In this document: positions 1-7,978 of the stretch, in pieces | Position numbering within the stretch: position 1 is the stretch's first letter | How the letters are laid out: each line of letters starts with the position of its first letter | DNA from: an uncultured Paracoccaceae bacterium | GTDB lineage: Bacteria > Pseudomonadota > Alphaproteobacteria > Rhodobacterales > Rhodobacteraceae | Assembly (NCBI GenBank): GCA_947501555.1 | Contig: CANMWG010000001.1 | Location: 1 to 64,000, forward strand | Direction of reading: 5' to 3' | DNA length: 64,000 bases | Made by a program: the position numbers and the translations under genes | The notes under the pieces: model-generated | Databases searched by the model: none | What the model was told of the DNA's origin: nothing | Seen by the model: only the letters and a program-made list of their open reading frames with translations

Positions 1-154
1 ATCATCTTGGGGAGATAGGGCTTTGGCAAAACTGATCGCGACACCATCAATCCTTGAACCGAGAAGTCCTGCATCACTTGAACAACAAGGATTGAGGTGC
101 CCCTAGATTTGTAGACGCTTTGCTTGGTAATTTTGGAACCAAGGAGAGACGGAT

Positions 155-474
155 ATGAACAAGGGAATCCGGTTTACGGAAGAGTTTAGGCAGGACGCCG
201 TGGCGCAGGTTGTTGAGCGTGGATATGCGGTCAGCGAAGTGGCTGAGCGACTAGGGATCAGCACCAAGTCCCTGTACACTTGGAAGGCCCAGTGTGCGAA
301 GTCGCCACATGTTAGATCGGAGGTGGCGGAACAAGCTGCTGAGATCAGGCGGTTGAAGTGAGAGCTGGCCCGCGTGACGGAAGAACGGACCATTCTAAAA
401 AAGGGCGTGGTCATTGTCCGCCATTGGTCCGAGGACAATGGACGCGCGCGTACTTCGCGCGCGAGTCTCAGTGA
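155..474 (+). pseudogene. IS3-family transposase orfA, broken
   Basis: Residues 1-68 (155-358) match the IS3 OrfA helix-turn-helix protein: the FTEEFRQDAV start, the AERLGISTKSLYTWK recognition helix and the EIRRLK leucine-zipper start. A TGA at 359-361 replaces the Arg codon expected before ELARVTEER. The frame then continues through the slippery heptamer A-AAA-AAG (397-403). Between about 404 and 450 there are 47 nt where family members usually have about 9, and the normal OrfA tail AYFARES reappears in another frame and ends with TGA at 472-474. The extra 38 nt or so (inference from the family pattern) contain an inverted repeat, CATTGTCC at 412-419 with GGACAATG at 433-440. The product would be a truncated DNA-binding protein at most. 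Confidence 0.8.
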
Positions 475-1349
475 AGTACGCGTTCATAGAGGCTCACCGC
501 GCAGAGTTTTCGGTGCGATCGATGTGCCGCGTGCTGGCGGTGCACTTCAGCGGGTTCTATGCATGGCTTAAAGAACCTTTAAGCCAGCGTGCGCTCGAAG
601 ATGCACGACAAACGGAGCTGATCCAGCAGGCATGGACAGATAGCGGTAGGGTCTATGGATACCGGAAGTTGACCTATGATCTGCGTGATCAAGGTGAGAC
701 CTGCTCTGAGAACCGTGTGGCACGGCTGGCCAGTCTTGCAGGGATCTCGGCACAGATTGGCTACAGACGCCGCCCAGGTCGCTATGGCGGCAAGCCTGCT
801 GTTGTTGCCGACAATACTTTGGATCGGCAGTTCGAAGTTGATGCCCCAGACCGCGTTTGGGTCACAGACATTACATATATCAGAACCCATGAAGGATGGT
901 CGTACCTCGCTGCGGTCATCGACCTGTTCTCACGGCGTGTCGTTGGCTGGTCGATGCAGTCACGCATGACGACAGATCTCGCTTTGCAAGCACTGTTAGC
1001 TGCTGTTTGGAGGCGTAAACCAAAGCACAGAGTTCTGATCCATTCGGATCAAGGCTCCCAGTTCACCAGCACAGAGTGGCAATCGTTTCTCGGCAAACAC
1101 AACTTAGATGCCAGCATGAGCCGCCGTGCAAATTGTCATCACAACGCGGTCGCAGAAAGCTTCTTCCATCTATTGAAACGCGAACGGATCAGGCGGCAAA
1201 CCTACCTCACATGCGAGGCAGCAAGGCAGGACGTGTTCGACTACATCGAGATGTTCTACAACCCAAACCGCGAGCATACGAACAACGGCATGTTGTCGCC
1301 AATTGACTATGAAACAGAACAGACGAAAGTGAACGAGGCAGGCGTCTAA
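414..1349 (+). CDS. IS3-family transposase orfB (DDE integrase domain)
   Basis: This is the catalytic half of an IS3-family transposase, normally made as an OrfAB fusion by -1 frameshifting. An HTH_21-like region (YAFIEAHRAEFSVRSMCRVL) comes first, followed by the rve integrase core. The DDE residues are visible in WVTDITYI, IHSDQGSQFTS and NAVAESFF, and the C-terminal YNPNREHTNNGMLSP motif is typical. The usual GNCHDNA stretch reads ANCHHNA here, a sign of drift. The true OrfB probably began near 470, and the first 18 residues from the ATG at 414 run through the inserted segment. It is uninterrupted, but without an intact orfA it is probably not functional for transposition. Confidence 0.85.
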   Translation: MSAIGPRTMDARVLRARVSVKYAFIEAHRAEFSVRSMCRVLAVHFSGFYAWLKEPLSQRALEDARQTELIQQAWTDSGRVYGYRKLTYDLRDQGETCSENRVARLASLAGISAQIGYRRRPGRYGGKPAVVADNTLDRQFEVDAPDRVWVTDITYIRTHEGWSYLAAVIDLFSRRVVGWSMQSRMTTDLALQALLAAVWRRKPKHRVLIHSDQGSQFTSTEWQSFLGKHNLDASMSRRANCHHNAVAESFFHLLKRERIRRQTYLTCEAARQDVFDYIEMFYNPNREHTNNGMLSPIDYETEQTKVNEAGV

Positions 1350-1455
1350 GAAACTAGGGGCACCTCAACACGCCATCGATGCCGCATGATGGTTAACGGT
1401 TGGTTGCGTGGGTTTCATTACGTGACCGCCGGAAATCCCCGCCCGCTCCGTATAA

Positions 1456-1478
1456 CCCCCATCACACCAAGATGGGGG
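1456..1478 (+). promoter_or_regulatory. Hairpin overlapping the ribosome-binding region of a 26-codon ORF
   Basis: CCCCCATC at 1456-1463 pairs perfectly with GATGGGGG at 1471-1478 across a 7-nt loop. The right arm holds the only G-rich stretch that could act as a Shine-Dalgarno for the ATG at 1485. It could be a weak terminator, since a loose T-rich stretch follows, or a structure that hides the ribosome-binding site. Confidence 0.4.
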
Positions 1479-1484
1479 CATCTT

Positions 1485-1565
1485 ATGCGTTTTCTTCCTC
1501 ATACCTTCCTGTTCGTCATGGGCGGTATCTGTCTGGCGACCTTTCTGACGTCATCGATCGTCTGA
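1485..1565 (+). CDS. Possible 26-aa single-pass membrane peptide
   Basis: A short ORF starts at ATG 1485 with a G5 run six bases upstream. The peptide starts MRFLPHT, continues with a hydrophobic stretch (FLFVMGGICLATFL) long enough to span a membrane, and ends TSSIV. I do not recognise a family. It stands alone between the insertion sequence and the convergent gene at 1578-1937. Small hydrophobic peptides of this kind are plausible, but a chance ORF is also possible. Confidence 0.3.
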   Translation: MRFLPHTFLFVMGGICLATFLTSSIV

Positions 1566-1577
1566 GCATGGGTGGGT

Positions 1578-1937
1578 TCAGGTCGGGGCCACCAGTGCGG
1601 CGTGACCTGCCGGATCTACGGCTTTCAACCGGGCGAGCGCCTCTTCGGCCTCACGCCGCAGGACATCTTTGGCATCGGCTTTGACGGTCTCAATATCCGC
1701 AGCCAGCGCATCAATCTCGGGCAGGGGCGTGTCTGTGGCGGCGGATAGGGTCTGCAAGGCCTCTAGCACTTTGCCCAGCTGCTTGCCGAAGCTTGCCACC
1801 TCGGTTTGCACCCGATGTTCGACCCCGGCGCTGCCTTTGATGTCGGGCGACAGGATGCGGGGCGTGATTTCCTGGGTCACATCACCCGAAAAGGGCGCGT
1901 GAATGATCGGGGACCAGATGTCGAATGGGGTCAGCAT
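1578..1937 (-). CDS. Conserved hypothetical protein, 119 aa
   Basis: The start is supported by AGGAGA about eight bases upstream (CAACAGGAGATTTTCC before ATG). The N-terminus (residues 3-14, TPFDIWSPIIHA) and a central glycine/proline segment are followed by an alpha-helical, Ala/Glu-rich C-terminal half (about residues 55-110) that could form a coiled coil. No signal peptide or membrane segment is seen. I do not recognise a named domain. Upstream lie a candidate TTGACG / AATGAT promoter with 17-bp spacing and a striking palindromic motif at 2012-2044. It follows the hydrolase gene on the same strand but probably has its own promoter. Confidence 0.6.
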   Translation of the reverse strand: MLTPFDIWSPIIHAPFSGDVTQEITPRILSPDIKGSAGVEHRVQTEVASFGKQLGKVLEALQTLSAATDTPLPEIDALAADIETVKADAKDVLRREAEEALARLKAVDPAGHAALVAPT

Positions 1938-2011
1938 GGAAAATCTCCTGTTGTGAATGCAGATATCATTGCTGCACCGCAGAAATCCGTCAATGCTGCT
2001 GTTTTGCGACC

Positions 2012-2044
2012 CCGTACATACGCCGTATGTACGGTTTCTGTACG
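2012..2044. promoter_or_regulatory. Composite palindrome, copy 1 of a motif shared with 27994-28026
   Basis: CGTACATACG and CGTATGTACG form a perfect 10-bp inverted repeat separated by one base (2013-2033). An extra TGTAC half-site follows at 2039-2043, exactly 11 bp (one helical turn) after the TGTAC at 2028-2032. The same arrangement recurs at 27994-28026 with 28 of 33 positions identical. Here it sits about 75-107 bp upstream of the reverse-strand start at 1937. The binding protein is unknown. Confidence 0.5.
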
Positions 2045-2050
2045 TGGCCT

Positions 2051-2791
2051 TTAGGCCAGAAACGCGGCCACGGCGGCCTCAAATTCGCGCGGTTTTTCGG
2101 CGTGCAGCCAATGGCCTGCGCCGGGGATTTTGGCGAACTTCGCAGCCGGAAATTGCGCCTTGATCGCCGGGCGGCTTTCGGGCTGCACATAGTCGGATGC
2201 GCCGCCGGACAAAAACAGTGTGGGCCCATCGAAGCGCCCAGATACTTCGGGGAAGCCGATGATCTTATCCATCTCAGCGGCCAGGACATCCAGGTTCAGC
2301 CGCCAGGTTTTGGATTTCATATCAAGGCTTTGCAGCAAGAAATCAGGCACGCCGGGTTCCAGGCCGGTCAGTTGGGCTTTGGCGTCGGCCCGGCTGGTGA
2401 CGGTCGTCAGATCAATCGCCCGCATCGCACTGATGGGCCCCATCTGCGTGTGGCTGTAGGTCACGGGCGCGATATCGGCAACGACGAGCCGGTTCACCTT
2501 TGCGGGGGCTTGCAGGGCCAAAACCATCGCGGCTTTCCCCCCCATGGAATGTCCCAGAACATCGCAGGGCGTATCAATGACCTCAACCAGATCAGCAGCG
2601 AGGTCGACATAGGAATGGGTGTCATACCACGGGCTTTCTCCGTGATTGCGCATATCGACCACCATGACTGGCCGCGTCTGGGACAGCCGCTTGGCAATGA
2701 CCCCCCAGTTGCGTGCAGAGCCAAACAGCCCATGGGCGATCAAAAGTGGGACCGCATTGCTGGGTCCATCATAACGTACCGTGTTCAACAT
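2051..2791 (-). CDS. Alpha/beta-fold hydrolase (YbfF-type esterase)
   Basis: This is a 246-residue cytosolic alpha/beta hydrolase similar in length and motif pattern to the E. coli YbfF esterase. The oxyanion region LLIAHGLFGSARNW lies at residues 16-29, the nucleophile elbow GHSMGG has Ser82, and the late histidine is His227 in GAGHWLHAEKP. An acid residue near the C-terminal GGASDYV segment would complete the triad. Substrates of this family are generally short-chain esters, and the physiological one is not known. No signal peptide is seen. It precedes the 119-aa hypothetical gene on the same strand. Confidence 0.85.
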   Translation of the reverse strand: MLNTVRYDGPSNAVPLLIAHGLFGSARNWGVIAKRLSQTRPVMVVDMRNHGESPWYDTHSYVDLAADLVEVIDTPCDVLGHSMGGKAAMVLALQAPAKVNRLVVADIAPVTYSHTQMGPISAMRAIDLTTVTSRADAKAQLTGLEPGVPDFLLQSLDMKSKTWRLNLDVLAAEMDKIIGFPEVSGRFDGPTLFLSGGASDYVQPESRPAIKAQFPAAKFAKIPGAGHWLHAEKPREFEAAVAAFLA

Positions 2792-2869
2792 GCATCGCTT
2801 CTAACCCTTCCGCGGGGGGCTGCACCAGAGGGATTGAGGCCGCAGCCAATACCCCCTAATCGGAGCCCC

Positions 2870-3238
2870 ATGGTTGAAGATGCAAATCACATCGCGGGCG
2901 AGATCAGCACACTGCTTGAAGACAAACTGCGGGTGCGGGGCAAGACGCTTGCGGCACAGCTTCGCAAAGCCGGGCGCAGGTTGCCGCGTGGTGTCCGGAG
3001 GGATGCGACCTTCATTGTGCAGTCCTCGGTTTTGACCGACAATCCCAAACTGGCGCGGATGGTTGATGGCAAAAAGCTCAAGCAGGCCCATCGCAATGTG
3101 GTCAACCATCTGGAAAAAGTCGACCTGTCCCAGCAACGGCGCACAGCGGCGCTGAACATGATTGCCTCTATTGCCTTTGCGATCTTGTTTACAGCGGTAC
3201 TGGTACTGTTCGTCTTGGTGCAACGGGGCTTTGTTTAA
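2870..3238 (+). CDS. Hypothetical protein with C-terminal membrane anchor
   Basis: The ATG at 2870, preceded by CGGAG, gives a 122-residue protein. The first 95 residues are charged and rich in Lys/Arg (KLRVRGKTLAAQLRKAGRRL), and the last 25 form one hydrophobic segment (MIASIAFAILFTAVLVLFVLV). The topology suggests a small tail-anchored membrane protein with a basic cytoplasmic domain. No family is recognised with confidence. Its 3' end overlaps the convergent DUF817 gene by 50 bp. Confidence 0.65.
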   Translation: MVEDANHIAGEISTLLEDKLRVRGKTLAAQLRKAGRRLPRGVRRDATFIVQSSVLTDNPKLARMVDGKKLKQAHRNVVNHLEKVDLSQQRRTAALNMIASIAFAILFTAVLVLFVLVQRGFV

Positions 3239-4049
3239 GTGGATCTCGCACGACCAGCGTGACGGTCGCGAAGGCCACATAAAGCAGCAGATACCATGAT
3301 CCCATCTTGGCAAAATTGACCAATTCGAGCGGGTTTTGCCCGCTATAGATCCATGTGCCTGTCAGCGTGCCGATATTCTCGGCGACCCACAAAAAGAAAC
3401 TGCTAAAGAACGCTGCGACAGGCAAGGGCATCCAATACCAGTTCGTGCCAATCTGAAACCAAATACGGGTGCGGATGTAGAAAAGGATCGTTGCCAGAAA
3501 CAGCAGGTTGCGGATGTCCCAGACGAAATGATGGCTGAAGAAATTGACGTAGGCCAAGGCCGCCAGCCCGAAATGCAAGACCATCGGCGGGAAGGGCGCA
3601 AACTGCATATCAAACAGCCGGATCACCCGCACCATATAGCTGCCCACGGCTGCATACATGAAGCCGGTGAACAGCGGCACGCCCTGCAATCGGAAGATCG
3701 CTTCTTCTGGGTAGGACCATGAGCCCGCGTAGGTCTTGAACAGCTCCATGGCGGTACCGCTGATATGGAACAGGAGGATTACCTTCGCCTCGGCCCATGT
3801 TTCCAGTTTCAGGACCAGAAAGCCTAACTGCAGGCCCACAGCGATCACGAACAGCGCGTCATAGCGGTTCAGCGCCCAGTCAGCCTGCCAGATCATCTTG
3901 GTGCCTATGATGGCCAGCAACAGCGATCCGCCAAACAGGCAGGCCCAACCTTGTTTCAGGACAAACATGATGAATTCCGCCAGGGCAAAGGGCAGCCGGG
4001 CGCGCATCCAGTCGCCAAGGCGGCGTTCGATCAGTTGGGTATTGGTCAT
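3189..4049 (-). CDS. DUF817 family integral membrane protein
   Basis: This is a 286-residue polytopic membrane protein with about seven to eight hydrophobic segments. The patterns are characteristic of DUF817 (YoaT-like): KLETWAEAKVILLFHISGTAMELFK, GSWSYPEE, GVPLFTGFMYAAVGSY, FFSHHFVWDIRN and WVAENIGTLTGTW (given in pieces). The length agrees with the family. The biochemical function is unknown. Conserved histidine, tryptophan and aspartate residues near the membrane suggest a small-molecule or metal-linked role, which is inference. It overlaps the convergent gene at its 3' end. Confidence 0.85.
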   Translation of the reverse strand: MTNTQLIERRLGDWMRARLPFALAEFIMFVLKQGWACLFGGSLLLAIIGTKMIWQADWALNRYDALFVIAVGLQLGFLVLKLETWAEAKVILLFHISGTAMELFKTYAGSWSYPEEAIFRLQGVPLFTGFMYAAVGSYMVRVIRLFDMQFAPFPPMVLHFGLAALAYVNFFSHHFVWDIRNLLFLATILFYIRTRIWFQIGTNWYWMPLPVAAFFSSFFLWVAENIGTLTGTWIYSGQNPLELVNFAKMGSWYLLLYVAFATVTLVVRDPLKQSPVAPRRTVPVPL

Positions 4050-4223
4050 AGGGTGGTGATAAACACCAACTGCATAGGATTCAGCCAGAAAATGAGCAGA
4101 TTTTCATTATACTTTTCTTGCATATGCATAGGAATGCATCGTCCGATGGGGCAATTGAATGGAAAGCCTTGGCCGCAAATTTGGGGTCTCACCAGTTGTG
4201 AACCTCAAAAAAAGGATTTGAAT

Positions 4224-4967
4224 GTGACGACTACAATTTCTTTTAGCAAAGATGATGATGTAACGATCATACGGGACGGTAAGCTTTTGTATCCGCCTGA
4301 AGCGCAGGCTTTTACCGACGGCGCCACGCCCAAGGTGGATAGCAAATTCGAAAAATTCGGGCATAGTTGGAAACGCAATGCGTCCGACTATGAACATGCT
4401 ATCAATGAACTGGATGCAGACGGGCTGCGCTTTATTCTGCGCGAAGGTGACATGCGCGATGGCAGTGATGCGACAAACAAGCGCGAACGGGCCGAAATTT
4501 CGGGCTCGGACTTTGCTGGTCCGCTGTCTGGCATCTATGATTTTGACTTCACCGTGACGGTGCAGGCCTATGACGGGTCGACGTCCTGGTCATCACTGGT
4601 TCAACTGATCACTGACGACAGTGATCCGGACCTTGCTTACCAGCCTTTGCTGAAAATGCAGGCCCGCCCGAGCGAAGAGCGGATCACCCTGAACGCTTAT
4701 GTTCCAGATTTTGTTGAACTTGGCAGCATTCCATTGCTTCCACTGCAAGCGGCCACCACGGTCCGGCTCACCATAAGTTTTGACAATGGCTATGTACGTT
4801 GGGCGGTCAATGGTGAGACGATTCATTCCGGGACTGTTGAAGGGCTGGATCTCGTCGGGCAGACACCGGCGCTGGTCTATCCCAAAGTGGGTGCCTACCG
4901 TCAGGGCCCGGTTTCGGGGACGGCAGTGAATGATTTTCACGCAGTGTCATTTAAACGGCGCGACTAA
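4224..4967 (+). CDS. Putative ConA-like (polysaccharide lyase-fold) protein
   Basis: I chose the GTG start at 4224 because AAAGG lies eight bases upstream; the frame is open further upstream without a good site. The 247-residue product has the pattern LRFILREGDMRDG followed by KRERAEI at about residues 68-90. It resembles the Arg-Glu core strand of jelly-roll heparinase/alginate-lyase-like proteins (Pfam polysaccharide lyase PF14099 type). The late segment VRLTISFDNGYVRWAVNGE is also typical of that fold. No signal peptide is seen, which is unusual for a lyase. It could instead be a non-catalytic lectin-like protein. Confidence 0.5.
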   Translation: MTTTISFSKDDDVTIIRDGKLLYPPEAQAFTDGATPKVDSKFEKFGHSWKRNASDYEHAINELDADGLRFILREGDMRDGSDATNKRERAEISGSDFAGPLSGIYDFDFTVTVQAYDGSTSWSSLVQLITDDSDPDLAYQPLLKMQARPSEERITLNAYVPDFVELGSIPLLPLQAATTVRLTISFDNGYVRWAVNGETIHSGTVEGLDLVGQTPALVYPKVGAYRQGPVSGTAVNDFHAVSFKRRD

Positions 4968-4980
4968 ACCCCAAGCGCAT

Positions 4981-5010
4981 GACACGGGGGGGGGTGACAT
5001 CCCCCGTGTC
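4981..5010. terminator. Strong hairpin between convergent genes
   Basis: GACACGGGGG at 4981-4990 pairs perfectly with CCCCCGTGTC at 5001-5010 around a 10-nt loop. It lies between the 3' ends of the lyase-fold gene and glyA, so it could terminate both. No clear U-tract follows on either strand. Confidence 0.55.
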
Positions 5011-5020
5011 TACGGTGCAC

Positions 5021-6316
<1,296 letters not shown>

Positions 6317-6502
6317 GGGTGTAGTCCCCCTAAAAGGTGCCAAGAGTAATGATATGCGCCCTCTTACCGCAGGAAACGCATGGTCAAAAGCATCAAAACG
6401 ACCATGATCTTTATGAGCACGTCATTTGCAGTTTCGTATCGGCATCTTGCGTTTCACACCTGATCACCGCACAACGTATCGGAACTGAAAGGTTTTTAAG
6501 TC

Positions 6503-7267
6503 ATGCCGCGTCTCAAAATCGCCTTTGTCGCCAGCCCGGTCCCCCTTGCGCAATCGGCTTTGAATACTTTGGTCGCGGCCTATGGTGAGGTGGCACAGGA
6601 CAAGGCTGATGTGATTGTGGCCCTTGGTGGTGACGGCTTCATGCTGCAAACCCTGCATGCCACACAGAACCTCAAAGCGCCGGTATACGGGATGAACCGC
6701 GGCACGGTGGGGTTCTTGATGAATGAATTTCAGGCCGAGGATTTGCCAAAGCGGCTGGCGGGGGCGATGGAAGAGGTGATCAACCCGCTGGCCATGACAG
6801 CACTGACCGTGGATGGGCAGATGCATGACGCCTTGGCGATCAACGAGGTCAGCTTGCTGCGCGCCGGTCCTCAGGCGGCCAAATTGCGCATCACGGTTGA
6901 TGGCAAAGAACGAATGCAGGAACTGGTGTGTGATGGCGCGCTGGTGGCCACACCTGCGGGATCAACGGCCTATAACTATTCCGCCCACGGGCCGATTTTG
7001 CCGATTGGGTCTGATGTACTGGCGCTGACGGCGATGTCGGCATTCCGGCCCAGACGATGGCGGGGGGCGTTGCTGCCCAAACGGGCGGTTGTGCGGTTTG
7101 ACGTGATTGATCCGGGTAAACGGCCCGTGATGGCCGATGCAGACGGCAAATCGGTGCGGGATGTGGTCAGCGTCGAAATCCGATCCGAGCCAGAGGTCGC
7201 ACACCGGATATTGTTCGATCCGGGGCACGGGCTGGAAGAGCGGTTGATTAGGGAACAGTTTGCATAA
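6503..7267 (+). CDS. nadK: NAD kinase
   Basis: It phosphorylates NAD to NADP using ATP or polyphosphate. The GGDG phosphate-binding motif is at residues 42-45, the NE/S motif (NEVSLLR) at 114-120, and the glycine/serine-rich loop DGALVATPAGSTAYN at 144-158. At 254 residues it fits the shorter alphaproteobacterial form. Translation starts at ATG 6503 with AAAGG about 8 nt upstream. It is a single gene, divergent from glyA, with the reverse-strand DUF4304-like gene downstream. Confidence 0.95.
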   Translation: MPRLKIAFVASPVPLAQSALNTLVAAYGEVAQDKADVIVALGGDGFMLQTLHATQNLKAPVYGMNRGTVGFLMNEFQAEDLPKRLAGAMEEVINPLAMTALTVDGQMHDALAINEVSLLRAGPQAAKLRITVDGKERMQELVCDGALVATPAGSTAYNYSAHGPILPIGSDVLALTAMSAFRPRRWRGALLPKRAVVRFDVIDPGKRPVMADADGKSVRDVVSVEIRSEPEVAHRILFDPGHGLEERLIREQFA

Positions 7268-7336
7268 GCAATCGCTTGCGAATGACCGGTCTGAGCCCGA
7301 ACTGTTCAATGCTGCGCCGCGCATCAACGGCGGCTT

Positions 7337-7948
7337 TCAGGAATGCGTCGAGAGGAAAGCCGCATAGTCTTCAATCCAACGCTTCTCACACCACGCCTGT
7401 TCTCCATGTTTAGTAATTTGGGACAACTCATTGCCCTCTGTTATTGTGCTGACCCAAGGTAGTACTCGTGTTTCGACTAATTTCCTCATCTTTCGAAGAC
7501 GCTTTCTCACAGCTTCACGAGGTTGATCCCCGTAGGTTAAGTCGCTTGTTGACCAGCGACCGGTATGTTCAGGGCGATACTTCAGGCTGGGTTTCATCAA
7601 GCTATCGAAGTCTTCAAAGGTTAGTTTTCTCGGGAAGTCGTCCATGACTAGTTTTTCGCTGTCGGTGTCATCGCTGCTCACTGGCCTAAGAAAAGAGTGT
7701 CGAAAACAAATGGCTGTCCGGGCTACGCCGGGGTGCGGCCACTTTCCACTAATTCGCATAATCCAAAGGTCGCGGGTGCCGCTCGTATATCGGAGAGACT
7801 TCGTTTTTCGCACAAAAGCAAAACCCATTTCGATCAATGGATGCGCGAGTTCCTGATCAAACAACTCGTTAAATTCTATATGGTCCAAGTGATTACCGCT
7901 CTGTGCCCCACGTTCTACAGAGCTTAGCAGACATTCATGAACTGGCAA
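7337..7948 (-). CDS. DUF4304-like hypothetical protein
   Basis: This is a 203-residue protein whose segment at about 24-95 (FNELFDQELAHPLIEMGF, then RYTSGTRDLWIMRI and FRHSFLRPV) resembles DUF4304, a cytosolic domain of unknown function sometimes found beside polymorphic toxins. The C-terminal part is basic, followed by WCEKRWIEDYAAFL. Codon use and base composition look more AT-rich than the flanking nadK and prpE, which may indicate transfer. The true start is uncertain because no strong ribosome-binding site is visible. No toxin gene adjoins it. Confidence 0.55.
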   Translation of the reverse strand: MPVHECLLSSVERGAQSGNHLDHIEFNELFDQELAHPLIEMGFAFVRKTKSLRYTSGTRDLWIMRISGKWPHPGVARTAICFRHSFLRPVSSDDTDSEKLVMDDFPRKLTFEDFDSLMKPSLKYRPEHTGRWSTSDLTYGDQPREAVRKRLRKMRKLVETRVLPWVSTITEGNELSQITKHGEQAWCEKRWIEDYAAFLSTHS

Positions 7949-7978
7949 CGAACGGCAGCAAAGTCCGCACAGCAGACA

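Larger units (their letters stand above)
93..1367 (+). mobile_element. IS3-family insertion sequence, probably inactive
   Basis: The element is bounded by near-perfect terminal inverted repeats: TGAGGTGCCCCTAG at 93-106 and its reverse complement CTAGGGGCACCTCA at 1354-1367, so it begins TG and ends CA as IS3-family elements do. It holds an orfA remnant with an N-terminal helix-turn-helix and an orfB carrying the DDE integrase domain. The three bases flanking each end (GAT on the left, ACA on the right) do not match, so no target duplication is visible. That suggests an old insertion or later recombination. The orfA defects imply that it cannot make the OrfAB transposase. Confidence 0.9.

Noticed and set aside
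1..92. Gene fragment left of the insertion sequence
   Set aside because: Both reverse frames and one forward frame are open, but 30 codons are too few to identify; no known domain is recognisable.
1925..2869. Long forward frame covering the alpha/beta hydrolase
   Set aside because: It lies antisense to a clear hydrolase gene and merges with the small anchored protein only by chance; the real start is 2870.
6317..6502. Riboswitch between glyA and nadK
   Set aside because: I looked for paired tandem structures as in glycine aptamers and saw no convincing conserved stems.
7337..7948. DUF4304-like gene as part of a toxin-immunity pair
   Set aside because: Neighbours are nadK and prpE; no toxin-like ORF or secretion marker is present.
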